Shown: positions 10,576 through 24,251, numbered from the stretch's first letter. The stretch is DNA of 64,000 nucleotides from Phoronis australis (GCA_002633005.1 NMRA01000701.1:76053-140052); one strand, 5' to 3'. Translations and numbers: made by a program. The notes: generated from the letters alone by a model not told the origin.

Positions 10576-13500
10576 GCGAAAATGGTGTCAGTCGTTGGCT
10601 GTACCTCCGCCAACTGAAATAAACCCTTTTATATGTATGAATATTCTTTGAAGATGTGATTTTTTGTCACGGTGACTGACGGCCCGGGACGTGAAACCGT
10701 CGGTGGGCTGAAGTCGCCAGACAATAATAGATTGGAGTCGTCAAGCCTGTAGGTGCTAGTCTACTGAGACCACCTTCTCCGAATCGCGCTCACGGTCTAC
10801 ATTGTGACTTTAATTGACTTCAGCGCCATCTATACATCAATGGTCATAGTACTCGAGAGCACCTGGATTTTCCGATAACGCGTTGAAGTCAACATTTCAA
10901 ACTATAAGTACGCCTTGAATGTGTGTTTTTAAAAAAAAATGGTCACATTCTATGAACAAAGGACCGGACCATTCTTCCTGATAACATCAATTATTTCCTT
11001 CTCAGTTAAGCAATATGTCTGCAGTTACTTTCGGAAAATAATAAAAGCACCGTTGATTAACCACGTGAGCCAGGGTAGAACTTCATAGACACAAGGAACT
11101 CCTAACGAAGCTAATTCGATCACACGTGCTTCGTTGGCAATACACTGTGATGTCTCGTGAAGTCTCGCGAGTTCTTACGTTTTTGCAAACACTAGATCTA
11201 AGTCTGGTAACTCACGCCTGGTAGTCGGTTTGCTGTCACACGTCAAGTCAGCGAAAATTAGACTTAAGCATGTATATGGCCGCCGTGGACACATCAAATT
11301 CATCAGTTTAAAAGAAAAAAAAAAACAGTCAATATTGAGAGCTTTTCAGTTTTTCAATAATCTCGGTTTCTTTAAGTACAACCTATTTAAGTTCAACACA
11401 TACTGCAGCAACGAAACTAATGAGTACGTCAAACGATTAATATTTACACGTGCTGTGTTTGCATTTCAATGAACAAACACAGGTAATATTGATTGCCAAT
11501 ATTCGTTCGGCTTACCAAAAATAGCACCTAATGAATTTTTTCCTTAACGATATCTCAAGAATACACATTTAGAAATTGTTTAAATCGGATTTCCCGACCA
11601 ACGGCAGTAATTTTGAGAACGGTCGACAAATCGAGTGCAGGTATTTTTTTGAGTGTGAACTGAAGTATTAACAGCTGGGTCACGTCCAAGGGGCGTTCGA
11701 CACAGTATTCATTATCGGGTTTTCATTTGTCGTCATCTGCTTTATTAAGGTCGATACCCCTGACGTCCATGATGACGCCAGGCTCTTCCACACCGGAAAT
11801 TGTAATTTGTTATCAGCCGTTACTATCACTGGGGCAGTTTGTATGAAAATGGACGTCCATCGTTTTCCTTCCTTCTATTCAGCTGTTGGCTTCATGTTTA
11901 ATTGTAGACAAACTACTTTCCTATCGATCAGAACGGTCTTTTTAATTTGAAGTAAAATGTTTTTTTTACAGATGACGATTAATGGTAGAACTTTCTCACT
12001 GCGCCACCTACTGGCATGACACCACTTTGACAAACAAATAATGACTATCCAGCGGCATTTTTACATGCAAATAATGCCAGGACTTTAATTAAGATAGGTC
12101 AAGCTGATTTATCACACAAAAAGAATTGATCACGCAACAGGAATTGAACATTTTTGTAACTTACACCCAACTTTGCAGTGTGCTCCCCGCCGTGATGTCA
12201 CACCCAGCAGAAATACAACCAGTAATTCAGAAAGTGAACACTGCGAACTCAAACGCTTTCGCACCACTTGATTTTGTTTGAAGGAATAATCATACTTATG
12301 GTAAAACTCGTAGACGCGCCTATTTAAATTAAAATGGCATGGTGCCGTTGGCACTGCAGGTGTACGTTCATTTTCAGTTGAACTTCCTGTATTTATATGA
12401 GCGACGTTGTCAATCAGCAGGACCGCAATTTCAACGACAAGCGTCCATATCAATCATGTTCATAACGTTAATAAATGAACTGTCAATCATCTGTCGACAC
12501 CAGTGATGTATCAAAACACGCTCGCTGACGAATTGCTAGGACCAACGAGAAGTGAAGCTAGAAATTTTCAATATTGGTGTCATGAAATTTTCGGCGGAAC
12601 AACATCTGATATACGCGCTTTAAGCCAATATCAACAGTGAAATAGTATCCAAACTATTTAGCTTCGACCACCATCAAATCATGCAAAACTCTTGTAAAGC
12701 AAACTCATCCTGCTTATTATCTGTTTAATGGCCGTCTGGACACTGGTTGTTTAAAACATATGCAAGCGCAGATATGTTAGTTAATCTCAAGATAAGTTTA
12801 AATTATTAACCGACAGCGATTAAAATGCCTGAAGATAAGCTAATGTGCATGGAATAAGCTAAAGTAACCTTTTTAACGTCCCTAAAGCTGACCATTGGAT
12901 AGTTAAAGAGGTCGGTAGCAGAAAATCTAGGTGTAGATTATCTGAGCTCGTTTGTGTGGACGTGAAAATGCTTTTTGGAAAAATGTCAAATACTCATGTG
13001 GTGAAATTGCGTCGACATGACGCGGGTAAAGACGTATATTTCAATGCCATACTTTAAAAACGCTCACGTTGAAGCACTCGTATCCATTTGGCGCTTTTTG
13101 AAAACCTCCCTGGCTTCATAGGAAAAGGGAGAAGATATCTTTAAGAACAGTCGCGTGACTGCTAGCTCAAAACACCTTGACAGTATTCTTATACCAACAC
13201 TGACGTTTGTTTTTTACACGTAATTATAGCAGTTGATACCGTGAAAAATACCACACATCACACATGTTTGTTTCCGTGAGTGATTCTCGTATTAATGAAG
13301 TCTTCACTGACTTTCACCAATATGTAACTGCCTGTAGTGGACGACGGGGACACCACGGTGCCTTGATATTTACCTACGATGTGGTATCTAGTACTTGTGC
13401 TCGTTAATTCTCTCTTACACGTTCTACTGTATGCAATGCTAGAGCCTTGGTCATGTTTACTTCACATGAGTGTCAATGAGCAAAGAACATACAGTACGAT

Positions 13501-14161
13501 AGTTGATTCAAATAGCATTCCTCAATAAGCAACTGACGGTATTTCCCAAGGATTAACCCCTGTCAAGGCCGTATTGGTAGGGAGAGTTGATGAAACATGA
13601 AATGTATTAATTGACAAACAAGGATTTGATTTAAAATTGGGGAAAACCTCACAAAATTATGTAACAGTTTAAAAATCCCAACTGCTTTCATATTTTACCA
13701 GTGAGATGACTTAAATTGTGTTTAGAATTAAATTTAGACCAACGGCATGATTTTCGGCTTCTCTTAATGAGATGTAGTCTAGTACCTATAGGAGAGACTG
13801 AACAAATCCGACCTATTCTTGCTCATGATAGGCTATAGCTGTGACAACTGGTAACTTAGCAACGAAGGCTGACCCTCTCAACAAAGGAAGATATTGGTTC
13901 CCTAATCACAACGACTGTCTTTTACTTATAAATTCATGTTGAAGTCTGCTGGGTACCGGCAACACTTTTAAAATCTCACATCCGTATACTGCGCTCGTGT
14001 TAGTCCGTACTAGTTGCTCAGCACTGATGCGACACCTATCAGACCAGTCTGCTCACGTGATTTTCCAAATTAGGAAGTCAATGCTATCAGGAATATGTTG
14101 TCTGTATTCTCGGCTTGGACTATTCCGACTGCACGCTGGGGTCTACAGCAAGACTTCCAAG
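10576..14161. other. No recognised gene
   Basis: The longest frame (12130-12453, minus) has a stop immediately upstream and no methionine start, so I do not call it. A partial match to MITE family A (CTCGTGAAGTCTCGCGAG) occurs near 11155-11172. I found no RNA gene. Confidence 0.45.
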
Positions 14162-14317
14162 TAGGCGTGCATTCAGTAGCGCTAGGGCCTACGCTAGGAC
14201 CTAGCTAAAATCTAGCCAGAATCACGTGTTCTCATTGAAAATACACGGCAATATCTCACGTAATCTCGCGAAGTCTTGCCTTTTAGCGAGGTCATAGCGT
14301 TACTGAACGGTAGGCGG
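14162..14317 (-). mobile_element. MITE family A, copy 2 (both ends present)
   Basis: It runs from TAGGCGTGCATTCAGTAGCGC to GCGTTACTGAACGGTAGGCGG. Its reverse complement aligns along its length with the copy at 36211-36346, including the outer words CCGCCT and ACGCCTA, so the element extends a few bases beyond the TTCAGTAACGC repeats. The interior contains CTCGCGAAGTCTTGCC and CACGTG. Confidence 0.8.
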
Positions 14318-15709
14318 ATATCAGCTGGAGTCCCACCTAGTACGTGATCCCCATTCCAGCTGAAAATATTTCCGCCACGTTTTCAACCTTCCACGTGGTC
14401 TTTCCGTCCGTCACGACATTTTAGTGTGCGCATCATGTAGCTGGTATTGATTGAAAAAGCGTACAGACAGAAAACTAAGTCGTTTTCCATGTATCCTTCA
14501 TTTGACGCTCGGAACGTTCTTGCATGCGGCCTCTCTGGACCATACACGCGTGCCTTTATGATCAGATATGCTTGCAAGAGTTTATGGTCAGATTTAGTTG
14601 CATTCAATTATTATCAGATTTGCTCGGACTAAAGCTTTTTTCGCAATGAAATATGGTCACGCCCACGCCACTTTTGCGTTGCCTTAATCCGACATAAATT
14701 CATGGTAGTCACATGCGAATTAAAATAAAACAAAATCCATGTACAATCCCCCAGAATCGTTTGTGTTGTCCTCAAGAATGACACTTTCTGTCAGCGTTTT
14801 GAGTTGAAACTTAGAACATAAAATATTTCACAATGGTAATGCCACGCAGAAACGGAACAACATAAACTAAAACAAATGGTGTGCTTTTTCAGCAACGAAC
14901 CCATTACGAAAAGTTACGAACTTAGTTACTGTAGACCACAAAGCAACAAAAAGCCATTCTGAGTTTAATTACAAAATGTAAACTGAAAATTTTAACAATT
15001 TCCCTGATTTTTTGCTGTTTTCTTTAAAATCGTCAGCTCACGAACAAATTTCAGTAATGTCCATGGCCATCGAAAATCGATTCTTAATCAGAGTGAGTAT
15101 GTCGCCACTGCTCCTAGCGTTAATACGTAACCCGGCAGCATGATCATGATTACCTATGCATTTCTGATGAGTCTATTCAAATGTAGATCAGGTCAAATGA
15201 TAACATTTCAATCAACCAAATATCTTTCCTTCATATGCAACATAACCAGATTCATATCGTGTTCTACATGGAGACAAGAAACAAAAAAAGAAATCGAAAT
15301 ATTCGCAACATTGTCCGTCGAGGGAGAACAACCACGCAAAAGAAGTGAATTAACCCGTGGTATAGCTGGTAAAAGCAAATATAAGTTGCTAAAAGCTTTC
15401 CCTTGTTCCTTTGTCCGATATCAATGACATTTTGAAAGTTTCCTACCATGCGAATGACGGGGTAGAGAAGTACACTTTCCCGTTACAATCACCAGTGTAG
15501 ATCACATTTGAGATTCGTCAGTCGGTTGGTATCACTAAAATGCAAACATTTTGTACTAACTTTCACCCCTGCTTGTGTTTGCCCTATTTTACCATTAAGT
15601 GTTCTCTAAGTGCTTAAAAAATAGACGGGTTTCCGCAAAAACCTCATTAAAAACATGTACGCTGGCAGTTGAGTATCTACTCATAATGCACGAGCCAGCT
15701 GTCACTCAC

Positions 15710-15721
15710 CTCGGCGGCCAT
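15710..15721 (-). CDS. Candidate tiny first coding exon (MAAE) with strong splice donor
   Basis: The minus strand reads CTTAAGATGGCCGCCGAG followed by GTGAGTGAC. This joins a good start-codon context (A at -3, G at +4), a YY1-like AAGATGGCCGCC word and a near-consensus GAG|GTGAGT donor. The combination is common at 5' ends of animal housekeeping genes. If real, the gene runs toward lower coordinates, but I could not find its next exon. The protein identity is unknown. Confidence 0.25.
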
Positions 15722-18700
15722 CTTAAGTTGTGGAGCACTACCAAAACTAAAAATGAAACTAAATCACATTCAGTTAAGTTTGAAAATATTTGGAGTTTTG
15801 TTGAATTATTTGGGCACGCGCTTTAACTGTACTTACATGCGTAAACATCCTTTTATGGAGTTTTTAAGAAAAATGAAGCGGAAAAAAGTATCTTTAAGAC
15901 GACCGGTGACAAAACGAGCAACTGCTTTCAACAAAGTTGATATTCTAACATGACAGTGTAGATAAAGCTGTCACGGAATTTTGGAACTTCGGGGCCTTGT
16001 AATTATGACCAGTGGCAAACCGCCGTTAAACCAAGATCATAAATCTACGCGTTGTGACAGCGCGCCCGCAGAATGCAATGTTTTAACAAACAGTCGCTGG
16101 TTTTCGGAGTTAACTTTCAAGTTTATAACCTACCTTCATAAACCAGGTTAATGATATGTTTACTAATAAGAATGAGAACACGATCGCGCTTTAATGGCTT
16201 TACACGTACAGCATCCAAACACCAAGTATACAACCAGCATTTTTGTGCTCTATCCGCATTCTGCATACACCTGGATCTCGAACAATAACGCCCTGTTTAC
16301 GAGATATACACGTACGAAGTTCATATCAGGTCCACGACTTTTGAAAAGCACTGTACTGTACAAGATCCAAGAACCAGCTGGGGATTCACATCGACCACAT
16401 AGCGTATTCGCTTTGAAATTTTAATGATATTTATGAGGTGAAGCAAATCAATTCGGCGTTATTTTTCATTGTGTGACCGAGCTAGTCTAATGTTTCACCT
16501 ATTTAGGACAACAAAAAAATAGAGGAAGTTTAGGATTATGGGTTGTTTTCAGTTATTATCTAAAGCAAAACTGGTAAAAATTGAGTTCATCCTGAAGAAT
16601 TGAAAGTGTGCGGTGCCTTCCAATAAGTAGTACTTCTCTGATGTGACGCCTGGTAACTTTATTTGACTTTTTTGAGAAAGTACGACGCTAAACTCATGGT
16701 AATTAAACTAACAATAGAAAATTATGATAGTAATAATGATAACAACCCTGATGGTGAGAGTGCTAGACGTAGTGTAGTGATAGTATTAATAATTATGCCG
16801 GTGCTTCGTGTACAGTGCGTTACTGGCAGAATTATACCTAGGCTGCAGAAATGTTCGTGTGTGCTTTGCCCACCTTAAAAACTCTGGGGATTAGAAACGT
16901 GCAGGAATTCCAGGAAGCAATGGTTGATGGTTCTGAAGGGCTAGTGTGCAGTGCCCCTCAATCCGTGGCTATCCCAATTTTACACTGAAGCGCTGCTTTG
17001 TAAACAAGAGCAATGGATACAGCAAAATGTATAAGGATTTCAAACTGATTTAACTCATACAAATTGTTTTTGTTTTTAGTGAAAGTTGTTACGAACAAGC
17101 CCAGGTTTTTTATGTGCAACCTGTCAATCAAACCAATTATCGCGCCAAAGATTACCGCAACACAAAGCCGTATTGTTTATCAAGCTGCTCACTCCGTCGA
17201 AGGAATCAGTTCTCTACAAAATATCGCTTGGAAGTTTGGGCTATTTTCTGCATGGTGTCGTTTGGTAGTTTTGGCCATTCTTATCCATTTTTATGCAGTA
17301 GCAAACAGATTATGTTGGCTTTTTGTTAGGTCTGAAGAGTTAAACTTACGAGACTTCAGCTTCAGCAAAGGCGAAGCCTAACTCAAGAAGAACCGAAGTC
17401 CTGAACCACGTGTGACGAGAAATCCTCGCTGGAACGGAGACAGTGAATTCTATCATCAATTCTGAATTTCAGTGCACCGACCAATCAGTCTAGTGGCCGC
17501 AATATTGTAATTGGTACTTAGTAAGCTCCTGAGACTACTTGTGTAAAACACTCGCGAAACTTTGCGTGGCCTTACATGAACTAGCTTTTAGGCGAGTTAA
17601 TTTTGTTGCGTGCGAAACGCACCCCAGGCCTGTTAACGTGGAGTTAACTCCAGTGAGGGACTGGAGTTTGTGATGCAAAATGCACTTCATAATTTCACTA
17701 ATTTGGTGATTTTTCCATGATTTTTGAAATTATAAACCAAAAGGGAAACCCGAATACTTTACAGTAACTATCTCGACCGACAAAGCGAAGCGTATTTTGG
17801 AATAAAAATTGAGAACAAAACGGCGATCGGTCGACTGTTCACGAAAATAGTTTTTTCAACGATTGCTCTTTGAGCAAGACTTCAACCTTGGGACTTCGAT
17901 TTTGACCGTTTTCAATTTTTTCTGAGAGCATGATCTCTTAATGTCAAAACCGTTTCTAAAATATTTATTAAAGCTTTCATAATTTTGTATTATCAAAATC
18001 ATGTTATTCTTAAAAAAATACTAAAAACTGAAGGTTAAAGCTATGGAAAGTCTCAGGTTTTTAGCGTTTTTATGAAAACTTTAATACACGTACTTTAAAA
18101 ACGAATGCTGATGAAGGAGCTTTTTTCCTTCAACCGTACCTTTCAGCAATGACATTTTTACTAGCGACATAAGGTCACGTGATCACTTCAACGGCACAGT
18201 GCTGTGAATGACATGATAGTGATCACCGCGACTCGCAGTGTCAGAAAATATCTAATTTTATGGATTGTTAGCGTCTAATTCCTTAGATATTCCAAGATAA
18301 ATATTCTATTTCAATACAATCTAATTGGTGGAACATAATTATACTCCCCTATATCTTTTAACGATTTTGTAACCGCATATAAAACTGACATGACAAAATT
18401 GCAAGATAAATTTGCCATGAAGGTTGTCACGTTAATTTACGTTTTATAAGTTGGGTTTGATGGTTCTGTTTAAAGATGAAACTCGTCTGTGCCTTAGCTT
18501 GTGTAACTTAAAAGTTTTATACATTATACTGAACACACGCGCTCTACAAGTTTCACCACAAACTCCTTGCTCTTCTTAGGAAACTCCATAACACCTGATC
18601 TGTCCCTAGCTTCACTGACAATTTAAACGATTCTTGTACAGGGCACCATCAGACAAACGACAACGAAATGAATACGAGCTTGGGAAAATGACTCGAAGCC

Positions 18701-20307
18701 AACGCCAATGGCATTTTCTACTGCCGATGGACATTATTTATTACGATTGTCTGAACGACTTATCCATTCAATTTGCACAGGATATGCCGAAGGTGGCAAT
18801 GCGTTTTGCCACTCCTCCGTTCTCTCTGTTTCTCGAAGATCTTATAGACCCGCCTTACTGTCAAATATAACTTTTCATTTAGAAACTGATCTCAAGTTGT
18901 TTCGCAATCAGATAAGAGAACCAGTGCTAAAAGCGATTTGACAGTTTGCCGTTGCTTAGACCAGATTCACTTAAGTTGGTTTATCACGGAGAGTTGTTTT
19001 ATAAGCTGAACATGTTGTCAACTAATGACTAACTGTCAGTTTTCCACAAACCCAAGAAACCCCTGGCTTGAGCAACAGGACATACTGAGACTAGATAAAT
19101 AACGCCGAGTGTTCTAAATAAAACTAGTTTCTATGGCAGAATGTGCGTTTATAGCAGCTTGAATGTACTCAATAATCGGAAACGTTGAGATCAACAGTGA
19201 CGTGGTCACATTCTCTCCAGTTTTACTAAATCAACACTTATCAAGAAGACAAGAAATAATTAATTGATGAGTTGCTTGTCATGCGTACTTCTTCATGGCG
19301 TGGCATCCTGTTATATTGTCAATGTTTACCTGCAGGGCCAAGGAGGTCAGAAATGGTGTGTGCATTGTTTTAACCCACTATAGTATAGTAAACGGAGAGC
19401 TTTTATTTCGATTGTTTGTTACTAGCTGAAACTGAAATACGGCAAAATTACATATGACAGAGTTCACTGAGCAAACAGGCTAAACGTTGTAAAAACGTAT
19501 CCTATAATTTGACTCATCTGCGTACGCATAGTCTTTGTTTGTAACTGGATGGACAGAAAACTTATTCTAATCCCTAATGGTTGAAGACATAGCTTATATC
19601 TAACTTTTATAGAATGCAAGTGAATAAAATTGATTGTTAAACTACCGCTGATAACTTTGCCCTCTGACTGGCAAAACGCGGTACCATAAGTTCTGCTTTT
19701 GCGTAACATTGAACAACTTGGAGTGGGTTATCACTTTTTATTCACGCCGCCCAGAAGTCTGTTGTCGCTAATCGCAATCTGACATATCGGACGCTGCAGA
19801 ACCCATAAACCATGTCAGTACATCAAAGCAAGTAAGAACAAGCTAATCCAGAAACATAGAAAAGACGCACCAGCGTTCGTTTAATAAAATAACTATTGAC
19901 CGATTCCTCGGACGTTTGGCCTGGGGCAACATTGCTCTACGCCGATCCAAATGACCTGATACATGTATCAACCTCTAGAACGGCCTATATTTGTATATTT
20001 TTCGTACTGTAGATGTTAATTTGAGTTCTTGAAGCACAAAAATTTCAATTGATACCTTAACTGTTTCGGTTATTTAGACCAGAAATCTTCAGAAGCTGAT
20101 GAATAGTCACTAGATGGGGCAGTGGCTCTGCCCCAAACTTGGGAAGCACAATGGTTGGAACAGCCTGGTGGCTGCTCTACATAATAATCATTAATACTTC
20201 TGTGAATAGCCACCACTTTCAAAGCGCCAATTCACCTGGGTGTTTTAGAACATTTTACTGGCTTTAAAAATAAAGAAGTAACGCGTTCGCAGAATCGCAC
20301 GCCATGT

Positions 20308-20313
20308 TTTATT
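20308..20313 (-). promoter_or_regulatory. Possible poly(A) signal for the SK channel gene
   Basis: AATAAA reads on the minus strand about 390 bases past the channel stop codon. It is the first canonical hexamer I noticed downstream. There is no transcript evidence, and the hexamer is common in A+T-rich DNA. Confidence 0.3.
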
Positions 20314-20698
20314 TGCGTAGAGAATAAGTTACGTCTCGAAAACGACGTTTTGGCAACATGATCCAAATTGCCTCAATTAGACTTTTGGCTTGCACAGTGC
20401 TTCCATTGCACAGCACGACACAAATTTACCACCGAGCTGGGAAGCAGCGGCGAGGGAATATACATCATTACACGTATCATACTATACTTAGTAAAAGAAA
20501 CTTGCATTTTTACATGCAACAGTTGGTCTATAGTAGCTCTAAACGTATAATGAGCGGACATAAATCGTACTCGTGCACTGGTGCATTAGCACAGACGATT
20601 GCCTTGACGTTAGAATCGACAGACATATTGCCACGTGACTATAATGCACACAAACTCCATTAGACCTTTCCAATTTCTAAATAAGTGTTACCTGATCA

Positions 20699-22075
20699 TC
20701 ATGAGCGATGCATCTTGGTCAACATGTGGCTGAGGTTGTCCAGTTTGATGTCGATGGCGTCTAGAACCTCCCTCATATCATTGACATTCTCCTCCAAACC
20801 CGCCTGCCTTTCTTCCATCGTCTCCATCTTTTCCGAGATTACCGATTGAGATTTGGCCATTTCAAGTAAGTTGATGCCGCTGTCCAGTAATTTTCGTTGT
20901 TCCGCTTTCACCTCCCGAATATCGCGAATTGCCTTTAGGAGTTTCCGCTGGTGGTTGCGAATGCTGGACTCTGGTTTTTTCTGTTTTTTATATTTGTATA
21001 TCATCCAGCCTTCCCTCAAAATGTTCGCGGCTGCATGCTTATGCCTCTTGTCCAGATCAACATCTAGAACAAAGTTATGAACACATTTTTCCGCTCTATT
21101 GAACTCCAATTTTTGCGCCAACACAGCGACAAGTAAAGCCGTTATACCCGCCCCGAACATTCCCGTCATAACGGATATAGCCCGCCCGCAATAAGAGTTG
21201 GGTACTATATCCCCGTAACCCACTGAGAGGAATGTTATTGCAATCACCCACATAGAGTTGAAGAAGCTGCGATGCACCGTGTCGTGGTGCATCTCACAAG
21301 CTCTTAGGCACCAACTCGCTAGAAGAAATATTGAGATGGTGATAATGGTGAGGACGTATTCCGGGTAGAGATTCATAAGAGACTTGAAAATGAAACTGAA
21401 ATTGAAACTGATTCGATTCAAAGCTCCTAGACTTTGCGACCTGGCGTCGGCGAAGAGACGACTGTGGAGTAGAAGAACTCGACAGAAGAGATAAAGGCGA
21501 AGAAACATCGGTAACGAGAAGATGATGTCCCAGGATACGATGTTGACGCTTATTTTTTGAGTTTGAGCGTTCACCGTTGTCCATTCAAATTCGTGTTTTC
21601 CCGGCAGTGGATGTATTGCACAGATAAGGAGCTCGAGAGTTATCTTCAACACACGACTAGGGTACATCGCTAGACGCCAGTCATCCATGCCGTTGTCAAT
21701 CATGAAGAGTTTGATGTCAATGATGTGGTACCACACGATGAATCCAAGGAGATCGACTGTCGATATTGTTATGAACAGTTTAACGACGATGGACGCTATA
21801 GACGACTTGGAGTACACGCCTGCCATGTTGAGTTCCGTTTCAATGATCATGAGGAATATACCGAGCATAGCAAAAGCTAGTGCCACGTCGCTGACCGTCC
21901 GACGTCGTGCAAACAACTCCTTTCTCCTGGCAAGTCGAAGACCCACATTCTCGTATTTACTCTTTTTTCTCGACCTAGGGGTCTTCAGGGGATCCTCGTC
22001 TTCCTCTGTGTAGCTCTGATAATGCCCGTTCATCCCAACGAGGGGTATTCCAGGATTCTCAATGATAGTACTCAT
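20699..22075 (-). CDS. KCNN: Small-conductance Ca2+-activated K+ channel (SK/KCNN family), single exon
   Basis: This is a complete 458-residue frame. Members of the family are tetrameric, voltage-insensitive plasma-membrane K+ channels opened by calcium through constitutively bound calmodulin. Visible parts are: S1 at about residues 61-82 (ends IETEL); S2 93-116; S3 141-158; S4 183-205 with LRLYLFCRVLLLHS; S5 240-259; pore helix and filter SVGYGDIVP at about 284-292; S6 298-323; a calmodulin-binding-type region 324-402 containing AEKCVHNF and KHAAANILREGW; and a C-terminal coiled coil about 405-450. I start at the ATG at 22075, which has A at -3. The open frame runs eight codons further but without an ATG, and an in-frame TGA lies at 22106-22108. 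No intron is visible, although known vertebrate relatives are split into several exons. A possible AATAAA lies downstream at 20308-20313 (minus). The paralogue cannot be assigned. Confidence 0.93.
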   Translation of the reverse strand: MSTIIENPGIPLVGMNGHYQSYTEEDEDPLKTPRSRKKSKYENVGLRLARRKELFARRRTVSDVALAFAMLGIFLMIIETELNMAGVYSKSSIASIVVKLFITISTVDLLGFIVWYHIIDIKLFMIDNGMDDWRLAMYPSRVLKITLELLICAIHPLPGKHEFEWTTVNAQTQKISVNIVSWDIIFSLPMFLRLYLFCRVLLLHSRLFADARSQSLGALNRISFNFSFIFKSLMNLYPEYVLTIITISIFLLASWCLRACEMHHDTVHRSFFNSMWVIAITFLSVGYGDIVPNSYCGRAISVMTGMFGAGITALLVAVLAQKLEFNRAEKCVHNFVLDVDLDKRHKHAAANILREGWMIYKYKKQKKPESSIRNHQRKLLKAIRDIREVKAEQRKLLDSGINLLEMAKSQSVISEKMETMEERQAGLEENVNDMREVLDAIDIKLDNLSHMLTKMHRS

Positions 22076-24250
22076 CTTGACATCGCTCCGAAGGTGCACG
22101 TGATCTCATCCAACCAAACGGCTGCTGAAGTGCAGACTCGTCGATACAGCTTCACCGCTTCCGCTCAACGACTGGTATTGAGTCTGCAATACAAAGCACA
22201 CACTGTAAGGCAAGGCAAGTACGCAAGTTGATGCACTGCAATTCAGTAACAAAGTGTAAAAGCATCTGTGGTCCTTTGTGCCAGTTTTCACTGATAGCCA
22301 GACATTTCTATAATAAATGCACGATACCGAACATCCAATATTGAACTTTCTCCTCAGCGCTGCTGCATGTTGCAAATGTCAGTGATGGTGATGACAGTTG
22401 TGATGAAAACGAGGTTGTGGACTGAAATAAGGACTACGATAACAACGGCGATCTAATGGAGATGACGTTCACGTTAAAATGTACGTTTTGTTCTCCCCAC
22501 ATATGTAATCGCACTGACAATATCTTAAAATCCACACACGTTAAAAGTAATTCTTTCTAGTGAGCAAGGTTTACCACAAAGCTTGCAACTCGGGTATCAC
22601 ACACACACACTCACGGAGGAACATAGGGCTATCCAACAAGTTGCCAAATCAGTCAGTAACCATATAATTGAAAATAAACCCTAGCCTAGCAATTTTCACG
22701 TGGAACCAGAGTTACGACCCACGACACTCGGCAAGCACTCACGACGGACAACATTCGATTACGTTACGTCATGCAATGGATGAATGGACGCTATCCCATG
22801 TTTGAATACTTCAACTTCGCGGAGCAATCATTTCAATGGCCGCTGTTTTGTTTACCGGTAGGGTACGATTGTAAACTTCCAAGCATATTCGCGAAGAGCT
22901 AGCGTCCTTCCAGACTGCAGCGCGCAGCTTTCTTCATACAAGCCGAAAATATAGTCACGCTCCTCCCTGAATTGGCTTTCTTACAATGTATATGAAAAGT
23001 CACTTTGAGTTGCCTAGCCTGAAAGCTGTCCCTTCAGCCCTGTGTAGTTGCTACACCATCGCAGTATGCGTACATTCATGAAATTAAATGCAAAAAAGAA
23101 GTATGATGACGAAGGGACCAATCCGTTCCCTTGCTGGGAGGGTCAGCATTCATTGGTAAGCTAATGGACATCGTTTTAATAACCAATCATTAGCCTGGTG
23201 AAATAAGAGCCGTCCGTCTAGCCTCTTCTACGGTACTTGTACTGACAAGAAACTTTCATTCACTATATTTCTGCGTTGTCTTGCGTAACCTCGATTGTCG
23301 ACGGATTTCTCACATCTACTGAACCCATCTCTATTTTTTAATTCCTCAATCGCCCCCTAGAGACACCTCGTAAAGACGCACCTTAACACCTTTACCCAGC
23401 GTTTTCTTATCAAAGCCGACAGGTTTAATAGTTGTAGAAGGCGTCTTAATAACTTTCTGAAGGCACTAAATAGCAAGAAGTGATTTACTTACATTAATAA
23501 TGCGGGAAACCAGGGGCAACGTATGCACTGAAAAACATTCACTGAATTGATTTGACTCTAAGATACCTGTCCTCAAGTTGCTGTTCAGTCGCTGCATGGT
23601 GAAATGATTGTTTAATTTATACCAAAGCAAAGATGAGCTTTTGTTCTTGACAAACACTTGAAATTGTGTTTATACCGGGGTCAATACAAATGATACACGC
23701 TTATGATACAAGCATTGTCCTTGTTTGCATGCAACTACATGCATGAGATGTTTGCTTACCTATTAACACAAGGGAAAGTGCAGTTTCGGAGTTTGCACTA
23801 AGATCTACGGTTTGCAGTGACAACAAATTGAACGACTAGTCAACTTGCTACAGGCCCACATGTACGAATACTTACGCGCACAGTTTTGAACAGAACAATC
23901 TGTCCACACAGGCTGAGGAAAGGCAGTGTATAGACGTTGCTTAAAAAGTAAGGGCATTTTGATCACCATGGCGCTATCTCTTCTATTTTAATTCATTACT
24001 TTATAGTCAAAGAGGCAGAAAACCCGTGTCCTCTAACAAAAAACAAAGCTTCTGAATTCACATTGTACTCGTTCTTATTTTCAGGAAGCCGACCATTTTT
24101 AATTATTAATGCAAAGAAATGATTGTTGCACCCACGTATTTATTCATACACAATTACATGGTTTAAACAGATGCCTCCGTTTTATCCATTCCAATGACAA
24201 TCTAGAAATTTACTAGGTGGTCCTCGTGAAACAGCGGTCTATCTAGGGCG
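22076..24250. other. Upstream flank of the SK gene; no other gene seen
   Basis: This stretch would hold the 5' UTR and promoter of the minus-strand channel gene. I see a TTACGTCA CRE/ATF-like site at about 22764-22771 and a short CA run near 22598. An ATGGCCGCT followed by a GT at about 22836 on the plus strand could be a tiny first exon, but nothing supports it. No recognised protein domain or RNA gene was seen. Confidence 0.3.
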
Positions 24251-24251
24251 C

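Larger units (their letters stand above)
14318..20698. other. No firm gene; one candidate first exon within
   Basis: Many short open frames occur (for example 15140-15427, 17064-17381, 18634-18941, 19464-19709), but they are A+T-rich, overlap each other and lack family motifs. The only notable signal is the exon-like ATG/donor pair at 15710-15721. The segment 19700-20698 is the 3' flank of the SK gene. Confidence 0.45.

Noticed and set aside
12130..12453. 107-codon minus-strand open frame resembling a secreted protein
   Set aside because: Its first codon is TTG, a TGA lies directly upstream and it contains no methionine. No acceptor supports it as an internal exon.
22076..22099. Eight extra N-terminal codons on the SK channel frame
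   Set aside because: The frame extension begins at GTG. The first ATG after the in-frame stop is at 22075, with good start context.
22836..22860. MAAVLFTG plus GT as a first exon
   Set aside because: The donor GTAGGG is weak and the frame runs to a stop a few codons later; no further support was found.
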